NCBI RefSeq assembly: GCF_002287925.1
Contig: NZ_CP016769.1
Coordinates: forward strand, 1,364,001 to 1,428,000
Source of the DNA: Candidatus Planktophila lacus
GTDB taxonomy: Bacteria; Actinomycetota; Actinomycetes; Nanopelagicales; Nanopelagicaceae
Direction: 5' to 3'
DNA: 64,000 nt
Position numbers and translations under genes: made by a program. The notes beneath the pieces were generated by a model. It ran no database searches and was not told the origin of the DNA. It saw only the letters and a program-made list of their open reading frames with translations. Each line of letters begins with the position of its first letter. The stretch's first letter is position 1. Positions 18,342 through 27,698 of the stretch are shown here, piece by piece.

Positions 18342-19753
18342 TTTTTTCTTATTCCTTCAGTTAGTTCTCCGTAAGCGGCATCTGCAATCTCTTTACGTCG
18401 CATTTTATAACTTTCAGAGGCACCAGTTATCAAATGTTCAAAACGTCTATTGCCCTTAATTAGCGGGTGAAGACCTTTTGCGGTGTTCTCTTCTCCCCAA
18501 ATTGGAGGTTCTTCACGAGTTGTTTCAACGTTAGCGTGTGGGCGCAGTTTGCGATAAACAAGTGCAAGTCTGCGCAAACCAAGATATGCAACATGGCGCA
18601 AGCCACGGTTTAAGTGTTCTTGGATATTTAAACGAATAAAGGTCGATCGCGATGGACGTACCGGTTCTTTTGCAGTTGCTAACTCATAAAGAATCCTTGC
18701 AATCTCTGTGCCCCCAGTTGTTTCAGGAAGTTCTGCACATTTAGCGCTTAACGCAGCCCTTACTTGTGGGTTCTGAAGTTGGCGCACCTTTGCAGAAATA
18801 TCTGTTAAATCTGCTTGGTCTGCACGGAGTGCAAAGCCAAAGTCATGGCACCACTTGGCGCGGGCATCTTGATCATCTGTCCCACGAATATTTGAGACAA
18901 AGACCGTTGGCACCAACGCTGGCAACAATTCATGGACACCGTTGTAGCCAGTGGCGCAAACACTGGCATCGAATGCGTGTAGAACTTTGGCTAGCGGGAA
19001 GTAGCGAACCACCCGGATATCTAGCCCTTCTGGAGCCAGAGATTTTCCATCTTTATCTAAAGGTTGTTTGGTAAGGATTACTTGCAGATCTTTCCAACCT
19101 AAGAGACCTGAAAGCGCTGCGGTCATCTTCTCGTTGACATCGCTATCGCCAGTTCCGAGCTGAACCAATACAGCAGGGCGGTTTAAATCTAGCCCCAGAA
19201 TCTGGCGGGCCTCATCGCGGCTAAATGCTGTGCTCTTTTCAAAGAGTGAAACCGGCGAAGTTAGCGTTGCATCTTTGCGAGTTGCAGTTGGCCCAAAATC
19301 ATATGCGCGCGCAATATCTCCTGGTTCAACGATGTGATCCATCATCTTTGATTGCAAACCTAAGACAAATCTCTGCGGTTTCTTCTGCCAGAGACCGCGA
19401 CGTACCCATACTAAAGAAAGTTTTGGATGGCTAAATTTTGCAGCAATAACACCTGGGTACGGAACTACTCCATCAAAAGATAGAACTCGTGCACCAGTTT
19501 CATCAACTAACGCTAGTAAACGATCGCGCAAGTAAATATCCCAGTTATCGCGCGTCATCCACATTCGATCTTTACCAGGAATGTATTCGCAACGTATTCC
19601 CATAAAGTCCGGAACTTCTGCTATTCCGCCAGCCATAGAAACAATAATTGGATTTGCAATCTCTTTTAGAGAATATGCAATTGCAGATGCACGAGCTAAA
19701 TGGCCCATTCCTACGCCATTGCTTGTTGCAAGAATTATTGTTGGTTTTTCCAT
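18338..19753 (-). CDS. MurG-like glycosyltransferase family protein
   Basis: 471 residues with a GT-B-like layout: N-terminal ILATSNGVGMGHLARASAIAYSL resembles the MurG/GT28 donor-site glycine loop, and the second half has VLVQLGTGDSDVN, VVRYFPLAKVLHAFDASVCATGYNGVHELL, the nucleotide-sugar side of GT28-type enzymes. A basic C-terminal extension (from about 390) may bind the membrane. Substrate is unknown. It is the first gene of a pair with the PGPGW protein. Confidence 0.65.
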   Translation of the reverse strand: MEKPTIILATSNGVGMGHLARASAIAYSLKEIANPIIVSMAGGIAEVPDFMGIRCEYIPGKDRMWMTRDNWDIYLRDRLLALVDETGARVLSFDGVVPYPGVIAAKFSHPKLSLVWVRRGLWQKKPQRFVLGLQSKMMDHIVEPGDIARAYDFGPTATRKDATLTSPVSLFEKSTAFSRDEARQILGLDLNRPAVLVQLGTGDSDVNEKMTAALSGLLGWKDLQVILTKQPLDKDGKSLAPEGLDIRVVRYFPLAKVLHAFDASVCATGYNGVHELLPALVPTVFVSNIRGTDDQDARAKWCHDFGFALRADQADLTDISAKVRQLQNPQVRAALSAKCAELPETTGGTEIARILYELATAKEPVRPSRSTFIRLNIQEHLNRGLRHVAYLGLRRLALVYRKLRPHANVETTREEPPIWGEENTAKGLHPLIKGNRRFEHLITGASESYKMRRKEIADAAYGELTEGIRKK

Positions 19754-19809
19754 AACGCCCTAAAGTTTATGAGAAACGCCCGAACTTCTCGCATAAAATG
19801 GCCTAGGGG

Positions 19810-19838
19810 TTGCAACTTTTTTTGACTTCAGAGATACT
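19810..19838 (+). promoter_or_regulatory. Probable sigma-70-type promoter for the class III aminotransferase
   Basis: TTGCAA at 19810-19815 and GATACT at 19833-19838 are separated by 17 bases. Transcription would begin about ten bases before the ATG at 19857, giving a very short leader. It is a sequence match only. Confidence 0.4.
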
Positions 19839-19856
19839 TAACCCACATTCGAAAGA

Positions 19857-21320
19857 ATGAAAGGATCGGGAGAGTACTTCTCAAACGAGTTTCTAAATCA
19901 GAAACCTTTGCCGTACAGCTTTAAAATGATTACACAATCGCATCATGCGGAAAGTTTTAGATTAGTACCAGCAACATCAACGCCTGTCTCGCCTGAAAAA
20001 GTAGCCTCTTTACTTGCCTCAGAGTGGGAGTTATTTACTAAGAACACTAAGGGATCGCTCGCTGAGAGCGCACGCTCCATGAAATCCCTTCCTTTAGGCG
20101 TTACCTCAAGTTTCCAACACTGGGATCCATATCCAATTTCAATTGTCTCTGCGCAAGGCGCATGGATGACCGATGTTGATGGTCGTCAGCTGCTCGATCT
20201 TTCAATGGGCTTCGGAGCAATGCTCGCTGGCCACTTAAACCCAGTCGTCGTTGAAGAAGTTAAGGCATCGCTCGATACCGGGATGCTCTTTGTCACCCCT
20301 TCACCTATCTCAACCGATGCTGCTGAACGTATCTGCCGTCGCTTCGGTATTGATCAGGTTCGCTTTACTAACTCTGGCACCGAATCAACTATGTATGCCG
20401 TTCGCGTGGCTCGGTCTGCAACTGGTAAACGCGATATCGTAAAAGTTGAGGGCGGTTATCACGGAAGTTACGACCCATTTGTAGTTTCAGCAAAACCAAA
20501 ACTTGATACTGCTGGCGATTCTGATTTCCCAACCGCTGTGGTTGATGAGAATTTAGTTGCTGGAAATGTTCACGTTGTTCCTTATAACAATCCTGAATCG
20601 CTAGAACAAATTTTCGCTAAGCACGCATCTACCATCGCTTGCTTCATCGTTGAACCAGTTCTCGAAAATATCGGAATTGTTCTTCCAGATGCCGGTTACC
20701 TAGAACGTATTCGCGAACTCTGCGATCAATACGGAATTGTCTTAATCTTTGATGAGGTAAAGACTGGTTTAACTGCTGGCCATCAAGGTGCAGCGCAACG
20801 TCTTGGCGTTAAGCCAGATTTGATTACTCTTGCAAAATCAATTGGTGGCGGATTAACTCTCGCTGCATTTGGTGGCAAGCAGAAATATATGGATTTCGTT
20901 GTAAATGGAAAGATGGCTCACTTCGGAACATTTAACGGCAACCCGCTTGCCATGGCCGGAATTCGCGCTGTCGATAAAATTTGTACCGCCGAAACTTTGG
21001 CTGCTGCTGAAGCGCTTAATCAACAAGCACTTGAGCGCATCTCAGAGATTATCGAGGAGTATCAACTTCCTGCACACACCGTTGGATTCGGTGTTAAGGG
21101 CTGTATTACTTGGTCGACAACTCCAGTGCGCAACTACCGCGATTACAAAGCAACCGACTTTGGCGTAGCCGAACTCTCTTGGCTCTGGTCACTTAACCGC
21201 GGAATCATTACGCCTCCGGGACTTGATGAGCAATGGTTGATCAGTTTGGCTCACGGACAGAAAGAGATCGACATCTTGGTCGAAGATTTCCGTTCACTTG
21301 CCGCAGCGCTTCGTAGCTAA
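19857..21320 (+). CDS. Class III aminotransferase, glutamate-1-semialdehyde aminomutase-like
   Basis: PLP enzyme, 487 residues. Seen: FTNSGTESTMYAVRVARSATGK (PLP phosphate contact), GGYHGSYD, LIFDEVKTG with the cofactor Asp, and TLAKSIGGG with the Schiff-base Lys. The arrangement is closest to glutamate-1-semialdehyde 2,1-aminomutase and related transaminases. A long N-terminal extension of about 75 residues precedes the conserved fold; ATG 19926 is an alternative start. No haem genes are adjacent, so a catabolic or biosynthetic transaminase role is as likely as haem synthesis. Confidence 0.75.
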   Translation: MKGSGEYFSNEFLNQKPLPYSFKMITQSHHAESFRLVPATSTPVSPEKVASLLASEWELFTKNTKGSLAESARSMKSLPLGVTSSFQHWDPYPISIVSAQGAWMTDVDGRQLLDLSMGFGAMLAGHLNPVVVEEVKASLDTGMLFVTPSPISTDAAERICRRFGIDQVRFTNSGTESTMYAVRVARSATGKRDIVKVEGGYHGSYDPFVVSAKPKLDTAGDSDFPTAVVDENLVAGNVHVVPYNNPESLEQIFAKHASTIACFIVEPVLENIGIVLPDAGYLERIRELCDQYGIVLIFDEVKTGLTAGHQGAAQRLGVKPDLITLAKSIGGGLTLAAFGGKQKYMDFVVNGKMAHFGTFNGNPLAMAGIRAVDKICTAETLAAAEALNQQALERISEIIEEYQLPAHTVGFGVKGCITWSTTPVRNYRDYKATDFGVAELSWLWSLNRGIITPPGLDEQWLISLAHGQKEIDILVEDFRSLAAALRS

Positions 21321-21331
21321 TTACTTTTTAG

Positions 21332-21967
21332 CTAATCGATCCGAACTACGAAATCTGCTCGCGCACGCCCGCGTTCGATTAATTGGGCATTTGCTTCATC
21401 AGTTCCCTTTGCCCACGCTTTGGCAGCTTCTGGTTCTTTTCCGTAAGCGATATGGCGCGAGATTAAGCGAGCAATTCTCTTATCGTCATCTACATCAACC
21501 ATCCAACTCTCATCCAATAAGTCTTTTACCGCTTCCCAACCGCCAGCATCGTGTAATAAGTAATTACCTTCAATAATTACAACCTTGGTATCTGATGTAA
21601 CTACGCCCTGAGCCGCGATTGATTCTTCAATAGCACGATCAAATATTGGATAGTAAATATTCTGTGTTTGCTCAGATCTAATTCGCTTTACAAGGGATGC
21701 AAAACCTGCAACATCAAAGGTATCTGGAGCGCCTTTTCGATCAGCGCGCTTTAGATCCTTTAAAACCTTATTACTTAAGTGATAACCATCCATCGGGACA
21801 ACAGTTACAAACTCTTTGGGAAGTTTGCTCATTAAGAACTTTGAGAGCGTGGATTTTCCGGCGCCAGGTTTGCCAATTATTCCGATAAGCACGCGCTCAG
21901 TTGAGTCAGAGAGAAAGCTTTGAATCCTTGCTAAAGCCGCCTGTTGGTTTGCTAATTGTTCGGGCAC
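21332..21967 (-). CDS. Uridine kinase-like sugar/nucleoside kinase
   Basis: P-loop kinase of 211 residues. Walker A is GKPGAGKST; PMDGYHLSNKVL and the lid-like RKGAPDTFDVAGF match the uridine kinase/phosphoribulokinase-like family that includes fructose-transport-associated kinases (FrcK) and CoaA relatives. VVIIEGNYLL is Walker B. Its substrate is uncertain. It lies convergent to the aminotransferase and divergent to rbsD within the sugar region. Confidence 0.75.
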   Translation of the reverse strand: MPEQLANQQAALARIQSFLSDSTERVLIGIIGKPGAGKSTLSKFLMSKLPKEFVTVVPMDGYHLSNKVLKDLKRADRKGAPDTFDVAGFASLVKRIRSEQTQNIYYPIFDRAIEESIAAQGVVTSDTKVVIIEGNYLLHDAGGWEAVKDLLDESWMVDVDDDKRIARLISRHIAYGKEPEAAKAWAKGTDEANAQLIERGRARADFVVRID

Positions 21968-22018
21968 TTTTCAAGTTTAGCGCTTGAACTTAACGCAATA
22001 CTAGGGAATCATAATTTC

Positions 22019-22408
22019 ATGATAAAAAACGGAATCATCAACGGAGATCTCGCCTCACTTCTAGCCAGATTTCGCCATGTAAACACCATTGCGATTGTTG
22101 ATGGCCCATTTCCGACTTATCCGAACGTTGAAACCATCGACCTCGCACTAGTCATGGGAACTCCAACGGTTTCACAGGTACTCGACGCGATTTTGCCGCA
22201 CCTAGATTTAACTGGAATGTATTTGGCGGCAGAGTTTGAGGCGAAGGTTGATGCCGCAACAGTTGCTGAGTACAAAACTCATCATCGCGGATTAGCAACT
22301 ACGGTAATTCCTCATGAAGAATTTAAAGTTAAAGTTGGCCAAGCGCTAGGAATTATTCATACCGGCGATGCTGTTCCGTACAGCAGCGTTATTTTGCGAT
22401 CAGGCTGA
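22019..22408 (+). CDS. rbsD: RbsD/FucU-family sugar mutarotase
   Basis: Interconverts ring forms of a sugar (ribose pyranose/furanose or fucose anomers). I chose ATG 22019 (MIKNGIINGDLASLLARFRH) because RbsD proteins start there, giving 129 residues. The catalytic His of the RFRH motif and the C-terminal GDAVPYSSVIL are present. Its 3' end overlaps the convergent ribokinase gene by 20 bases, a back-to-back pairing that still suits a ribose role. Confidence 0.8.
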   Translation: MIKNGIINGDLASLLARFRHVNTIAIVDGPFPTYPNVETIDLALVMGTPTVSQVLDAILPHLDLTGMYLAAEFEAKVDAATVAEYKTHHRGLATTVIPHEEFKVKVGQALGIIHTGDAVPYSSVILRSG

Positions 22409-23309
22409 AATCTATCTCTTCAATTTTTGGATAAGAAGATTGCGCTCCCTTTCGGGTAACGCTCTTGGTTGCACAATCGATTCCAAATTGAACTGCTGAT
22501 TCTTCGCTTGCACCCGATGCTAACGCAGCGGCAAATGCGCCAATAAAGCAATCGCCTGCACCAGTTGTATCCGTCGCCGTTACTTTCTTAGCTGCGAATC
22601 GCTTAACAGAACCGTCTGCAGTTACTAGCGCTGCCCCATCGCTTCCCAAAGTTACGATCATGCGGCCAGTTTTGCGAAGCGATGCAATAACTGCATCTGA
22701 ATCCGGTGCACGATGGGTCTTATCGAGTTCAGCAAATTCAATCTCGTTAGGTATTAACCAATCTGTTAACTCGAGCAGGTCATCTGTAAGTGGTTGATAA
22801 GGCGCAGGATTAAGGATTGTTGTGATCCCAAGTTCCTGAGCGGTACGAAAAGCAGCCAGTGTTACTTCTTGTGGAATTTCACATTGTGCAATTAATACGC
22901 TGACTGCTTTTAACTTGGAGACTTCATCAATTGCATTCTGTGGTGTCAGCGCAAAATTTGCGCCTGGAACAATTGAAATTCGATTCTGGCCTTGGCCATC
23001 CACCCAGATATGTGCCACGCCAGTGTGTGTTGGCAATTGCAGAACTGAAGTTGTATCCATTCCACAGTTCTTAAAGTTAACCAAGCTTTCGCTACCAAAT
23101 CCATCGTTTCCGATGCCGGTGATCATTGTGACTTTAGCGCCAGTACGGGCTGCCATTACCGCTTGATTGGCGCCTTTTCCACCGAATCCAGTTGTAAAAC
23201 TTTCTCCAAAGCGGGTTTCACCGGCGGCCGGAAGAATGTCTGCATAGACAGTTAAATCCATCATGGTGCTGCCAATTACTGCGATCTTGGTATTTGAAAA
23301 ATTCTGCAT
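22389..23309 (-). CDS. rbsK: Ribokinase (PfkB family)
   Basis: Phosphorylates ribose to ribose 5-phosphate. 306 residues, normal length. The sugar-binding GFGGKGANQAVMAARTGA and the catalytic anion-hole DTTGAGDCFIGAFAAAL are intact, and the N-terminal VIGSTMMDL is typical. It is the last gene of a minus-strand run after the DhnA-type aldolase and the Gfo/Idh/MocA oxidoreductase, with two bases between it and the latter. Confidence 0.88.
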   Translation of the reverse strand: MQNFSNTKIAVIGSTMMDLTVYADILPAAGETRFGESFTTGFGGKGANQAVMAARTGAKVTMITGIGNDGFGSESLVNFKNCGMDTTSVLQLPTHTGVAHIWVDGQGQNRISIVPGANFALTPQNAIDEVSKLKAVSVLIAQCEIPQEVTLAAFRTAQELGITTILNPAPYQPLTDDLLELTDWLIPNEIEFAELDKTHRAPDSDAVIASLRKTGRMIVTLGSDGAALVTADGSVKRFAAKKVTATDTTGAGDCFIGAFAAALASGASEESAVQFGIDCATKSVTRKGAQSSYPKIEEIDFSLIAK

Positions 23310-23311
23310 TT

Positions 23312-24448
23312 CTACAACGCAACCTCTGTATGGGTTTCATGTGATTTCATCGCTGCTGCAAATGTGCGATGTGAATCAACAACTTCAGGAACGGAGGCGC
23401 AAGCAAATTTATCGCCAAGTTTCCCTTCGCGTTCTGCGAAGTATGCAGCCCACATCTGCAATAGCGCATCAGGAAAACCAAACTCAAAGATATGTCCGGT
23501 GATTACTGGCCAATTTGAAACGTGGCCTGGTTGGATCTCTGACCAGACTTGTTCTCCGTTACGCAGCGCAAAGGTGTGATAAACCGCAGGGTTCTTTGTA
23601 CTAAAGCGAACTCCCCCAGTCATTCCTATTGCGCTAAAGAAGAAGGTGTTGCTTTCGCCGGGTGCGATTCGCTTCATCTCCCAGAACATTGGAAATTCGC
23701 GGCTATTGCCGGGGTTGGCAGCGCGCATCGCTAACACAGCGTTATCGAAGGTATCGCAGGCGACGTTTTCTCCCGCAGCGTTTTCGCGATTGGTAACGAT
23801 GTCATCGAGAATTGCAAAGACTTTAGTTGGTTTATATCCCAAGCGAAGTGGGATATGCGCCGCGTGCATTCCGAGATCACCAAGTACGCCGATATCCCCG
23901 CAGAATTTACGTTGACGCTTCCAGTTTATTTTCTTCTTGCGATCGATATCCGATGAGTGAAGTAGCCCAGAACGAACTTCTACTATTTCTCCAAGATTGC
24001 CACTGCGCGCTTCGCGAATAGCAGCCTGTGCACCCGGAAAGAATGGCAGTTCGCTAGATACGCGTACGAAATTTTTCTTACCAACTAGCGCTGCCTCAAT
24101 CTTTTCTGCAGCTGCTAGATCGATTCCGAAGGGCTTTTCACCTAGAAAATCTTTACCAGCGTTTATCGCGGCAATATAAATTTCTTCATGCAGGTTATGC
24201 GGAACGGCGATGTAAACCACATCAACGTTAGGGCTAGCCAATAACTCTTTGTAATCACTGTATGACTCAGAAATTCCGGCGTTGGTAAAGAATTCGCGCA
24301 CTGCATCGGAAGTATCTGCGATTGCGGTTATTACTGGGCGAACTGGGTGATCTAAGAGCGCATCCCAGCGCCCAACTAGAGCAAGGAGTTCACGGCCCAT
24401 AAGACCGCCGCCGATAATTCCGACCTTTACCTTCTTCTGTGCAGACAT
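23312..24448 (-). CDS. Gfo/Idh/MocA-family oxidoreductase
   Basis: NAD(P)-dependent sugar or cyclitol dehydrogenase of about 378 residues. Start taken at ATG 24448 (MSAQKKVKVGIIGGG); a TTG at 24463 inside the aldolase gene is the alternative. Rossmann loop GIIGGGLMG, the EKPFG motif with the catalytic Lys, and GDLGMHAAHIPLRLG with the conserved His are seen. Substrate unknown; it is coupled with the aldolase upstream and ribokinase downstream, so it probably acts in the same sugar pathway. Confidence 0.8.
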   Translation of the reverse strand: MSAQKKVKVGIIGGGLMGRELLALVGRWDALLDHPVRPVITAIADTSDAVREFFTNAGISESYSDYKELLASPNVDVVYIAVPHNLHEEIYIAAINAGKDFLGEKPFGIDLAAAEKIEAALVGKKNFVRVSSELPFFPGAQAAIREARSGNLGEIVEVRSGLLHSSDIDRKKKINWKRQRKFCGDIGVLGDLGMHAAHIPLRLGYKPTKVFAILDDIVTNRENAAGENVACDTFDNAVLAMRAANPGNSREFPMFWEMKRIAPGESNTFFFSAIGMTGGVRFSTKNPAVYHTFALRNGEQVWSEIQPGHVSNWPVITGHIFEFGFPDALLQMWAAYFAEREGKLGDKFACASVPEVVDSHRTFAAAMKSHETHTEVAL

Positions 24449-24449
24449 A

Positions 24450-25280
24450 TCAAGCAGAGACAATCTTTAGCGCATCTTGTGCTGAAGTGCCTTTATGTAG
24501 CATCGCCATCAACGCTTGTGTCATCTTCGCTGGTTTTGGATGAGCGATGATATTTCGACCATAAACAATTCCGGCAGCACCCTGCTTTAGAACTTCGGCG
24601 GTGCGATTTAGCAGTTCCTCATCAGAGACACGTCCGCCACCGCGAACTAGAACTGGTACTGATCCAGCGGTTTGAATAACGTGGTGATAATCCGCTGCGA
24701 TATCTGTTGGATCTGCCTTAATTACATCTGCACCTAATTCAATTGCCTGGCGCACAAGTGGGACAACTTTTTCAAGCTCACCATCTGATGTGTATCCGCC
24801 GGTTGTGGCATCCTTCATAACTAGAGGCTCAACCATTAGCGGCATTCCGTAATGCTCGCACTGCGCCTTAAGAGTCATGATGTTGCGAATACAAGAATCG
24901 CGAAGTTCGGGGCGGCCCGGCAGATCAAGTAGGTTCACAACCACAATCGCGGCATCAAGACGCACTGCCTGCAGCACCGCATCTTCAAGCAAAATACTAA
25001 AGAGATGATCCGGAATCACCTTGCCATAAACGTTTGCAACATCTGTGCGCAACACCAGCGCCGGTTTATTTGGTTTCGGATTGTTTTGTAGGTGCTTGGC
25101 TTGCCCTAGGGTCAATTGAATCGCATCAGGTGCAGCATCGATCAAGGTATTAACTGCAGCGCCCATATCTTCAATGCCTGCAAGGAATGTTCCTTCACCA
25201 AAGAAGCCATGGTCAACTGCGATATCGAAGCAGCGGCCATTGTTAAATAAGCGCTTTAGGCGAATTGATACATCAGACAT
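24450..25280 (-). CDS. DhnA/LsrF-type class I aldolase
   Basis: TIM-barrel Schiff-base aldolase of 276 residues. CFDIAVDHGFF near the N-terminus, the lysine in DVIKADPTDIA, and the phosphate-binding VRGGGRVS and GAAGIVYGRNI match the DeoC/LacD/DhnA-type family, which includes archaeal-type fructose-bisphosphate aldolases, LsrF and IolJ-type enzymes. It heads a three-gene operon with the Gfo/Idh/MocA oxidoreductase and ribokinase. Which sugar phosphate it cleaves cannot be told from sequence. Confidence 0.78.
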   Translation of the reverse strand: MSDVSIRLKRLFNNGRCFDIAVDHGFFGEGTFLAGIEDMGAAVNTLIDAAPDAIQLTLGQAKHLQNNPKPNKPALVLRTDVANVYGKVIPDHLFSILLEDAVLQAVRLDAAIVVVNLLDLPGRPELRDSCIRNIMTLKAQCEHYGMPLMVEPLVMKDATTGGYTSDGELEKVVPLVRQAIELGADVIKADPTDIAADYHHVIQTAGSVPVLVRGGGRVSDEELLNRTAEVLKQGAAGIVYGRNIIAHPKPAKMTQALMAMLHKGTSAQDALKIVSA

Positions 25281-25335
25281 TAAGTGGCTCCATTTTCGCT
25301 GGTAATTTCATTAACTCTGCAAGTAGTCTAGAACC

Positions 25336-26370
25336 ATGTCACAGAGTTCAACCACCCCTTCCAAGCTACCTTCTAATCAATTTGATCACTTTTATCGCGG
25401 TGGCAATCGAATCGGCGCCTTACGTCACGGCCCCGGAGGACCAATGCGTCCTGAAGAGTGGATCGGTTCGATCACAACTCGTTTTGGTGAAGCAGAGCAA
25501 GGTCTTTCACGTTTAAGTGACGGCACTTTGCTACGCGATGCAATCAAGAACGATTCTGATGGTTGGTTGGGCGCAGATCACGTAAAGAACTTTGGCTTAA
25601 GTACAGAAATTTTAATTAAATTACTAGATCCAGATCAGCGCCTTCCAGTTCATTACCATCCAAATAAAGCCTTTGCGAAAACTCATCTCGGTTTAGATCA
25701 TGGAAAAACTGAAGCGTGGATTATCTTGGAAGCGCCAACCGGTTCTGGAGTTGGACTCGGATTCGCACAGAAACAGAATAAAGAAGATCTACTTAAATTG
25801 GTTCGCGCGCAAGATTCTGCGGCTCTTCTTGCATCACTTCGTCGCACTGAAGTTCAAGTTGGCGATGCGGTATTGGTGCCAGCAGGTGTGGCTCATGCAA
25901 TTGATGCCGGAATATTTGTTTTAGAACTACAAGAGCCAACTGATTTATCTGCGCTCCTTGAATGGGAAGGCTTTGCAGTAGATGGAATCAAAGATGGTCA
26001 TCTCGGTTTAGGTTTTGAAATTGTTACTGATGCGTTGATGCTTGATCCGCTATCTGATTCTGAATTTGATTCACTAATTACTCATAACGTCTTTTCGGGT
26101 GGGGCGCTTCGTTCGGTTCTGCCTCTGAAATCAGATGGCTACTTCCGAGCGCATTTAGCGCCTGGTTCTGGTGATTTCCCAGCTGGCTTTGCTGTCGCAC
26201 TTGTCTTAGATGGATCAGGATCAATTTCATTCGCTAGCGCACCAGAAATGGCTATAACTAAAGGCGATGCCATTGTGATTCCACATAGCGCTGGTGCTTT
26301 TGCTTTCAGTGGAGCGAACGCGGTTGTCTGTCGCCCACCACTTGCAGAACTGGCGCGAGTTGCGCCGTAA
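25336..26370 (+). CDS. Mannose-6-phosphate isomerase-like cupin protein
   Basis: 344 residues of class I phosphomannose isomerase type. Zinc-site pattern: LPVHYHPNKAFAKTHLG, then GKTEAWIIL, and PAGVAHAI for the last His. The N-terminal part is divergent and the protein is shorter than the 390-residue ManA. It interconverts an aldose and ketose phosphate, or a related free sugar. The FGGY kinase gene starts 14 bases downstream, suggesting an isomerase-kinase pair for one sugar. Confidence 0.75.
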   Translation: MSQSSTTPSKLPSNQFDHFYRGGNRIGALRHGPGGPMRPEEWIGSITTRFGEAEQGLSRLSDGTLLRDAIKNDSDGWLGADHVKNFGLSTEILIKLLDPDQRLPVHYHPNKAFAKTHLGLDHGKTEAWIILEAPTGSGVGLGFAQKQNKEDLLKLVRAQDSAALLASLRRTEVQVGDAVLVPAGVAHAIDAGIFVLELQEPTDLSALLEWEGFAVDGIKDGHLGLGFEIVTDALMLDPLSDSEFDSLITHNVFSGGALRSVLPLKSDGYFRAHLAPGSGDFPAGFAVALVLDGSGSISFASAPEMAITKGDAIVIPHSAGAFAFSGANAVVCRPPLAELARVAP

Positions 26371-26384
26371 GCGTCACGATTAAA

Positions 26385-27698
26385 ATGTCTCAACAAATTT
26401 TGATCGGTGTAGATATCGGCACTTCTCGAATCAAGGCAGTTGCAACAGATTTTGATTTAAAGGTAATCGCTGAATATGCCGAGCCAACTCCTTGGCGCCA
26501 TGAGAAAAACGCTAGCGATATAGATATGTTGCTCTTGGCTAAGACGGTCACCGCAGTTGCAGCGAAAGCGGCAGAACTTGCTGGTGGGAAAGTCGCAGCA
26601 ATTGGTTTCACCGGCTTTAGCGAAACCGGAGTTTTGATTGATGGTGCTGGTAAGCCACTGGCACCTGGTTTAGCGTGGCACGATCCGCGCGGCTTAACTG
26701 AACCAATCATTAAGGAACTTGGCGATTACGAATTTAGAGCGCGCGCTGGTGCGCTATTAAATGAAATTGCATCGATTTCAAAAACGCTCTGGCTAAATCA
26801 GGAATACCCCGAAACTCGCAAAGCCAAACACTTTCTCTCGGCGCCAGAATGGGTTGCTTACTGCCTTGGTGCAGATTTGGTAAATGAACTTTCACTAGTA
26901 AGCAGAACTGGTTTCTACGATGTCGAAGCGCGTGCGCCTTGGCGTGAAGCAATGGCGCTAGTTGGCGGTGGAGAAGATTTCTTAGCTCGTTTAGTTGTTG
27001 CAGGCGAACCAATTGGAATTGTTAGTAACGATGCCCCAGAGGTTTTGCGTGGCGCAGTCATTACTATTGCTGGACATGATCATTTCACTGCAGCGTATTA
27101 CTGTGGTGCTATAAATGAAGGATCGCTCGTTGATTCGATGGGAACCGCTGAGGCTTTACTACGCACATTTAAGAAGCCGTTATCTCGAGATGCGATTGCT
27201 GAATTAGCGGCGGCTAATGTTGGATTAAGCGCTTCGGTTATTGCAGATCACTTCACCTTGCTTGGTGCACTGCCAACTGGCCTAACTCTAGAAAGAGTTT
27301 GTTCGCTGGTTGGCGTTTCAACGCGCGACGAGAAGATTGCACTTGGTGAAGCAGCACTGAAAATCGATCCAAAGGCTAGTGCGCTGAGTGTTAACAATGA
27401 TTATCACGGTCTCTCTGTCACTAATCTCGATGATGCCGTCTCACCTGCCGCGCTCTTTCGAGCAACTGCTGAACATCTCGTTGATGAGTCAGCAAAGATG
27501 GTCTCTCTAATTGAAAAGTTCACCGGACCTGCTACAGAGGTAGTTATCGCCGGTGGTTGGGTAAAAAATCCAATGATTGCCAGCGCCAAGAAGAAACAAT
27601 TTGGAAGTTATAAAGTCTCTGATGCCACAGAAGCTGGCGCAACAGGTGCCGCGCAGTTCGCGGGAATCGCTGCAGGAATACTTAAGTTAAGAAGTTAG
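26385..27698 (+). CDS. FGGY-family carbohydrate kinase
   Basis: 437 residues, at the short end for this family. N-terminal phosphate loop IGVDIGTSRIKAVATD, substrate segment WHDPRG, and the C-terminal VVIAGGWVKNPMI plus EAGATGAAQFAG are FGGY features. The kinase is downstream of the ManA-like isomerase in the same operon. Substrate unknown; it could serve a ketose or an intermediate such as L-erythrulose produced by the apionate-like route, which is inference. Confidence 0.75.
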   Translation: MSQQILIGVDIGTSRIKAVATDFDLKVIAEYAEPTPWRHEKNASDIDMLLLAKTVTAVAAKAAELAGGKVAAIGFTGFSETGVLIDGAGKPLAPGLAWHDPRGLTEPIIKELGDYEFRARAGALLNEIASISKTLWLNQEYPETRKAKHFLSAPEWVAYCLGADLVNELSLVSRTGFYDVEARAPWREAMALVGGGEDFLARLVVAGEPIGIVSNDAPEVLRGAVITIAGHDHFTAAYYCGAINEGSLVDSMGTAEALLRTFKKPLSRDAIAELAAANVGLSASVIADHFTLLGALPTGLTLERVCSLVGVSTRDEKIALGEAALKIDPKASALSVNNDYHGLSVTNLDDAVSPAALFRATAEHLVDESAKMVSLIEKFTGPATEVVIAGGWVKNPMIASAKKKQFGSYKVSDATEAGATGAAQFAGIAAGILKLRS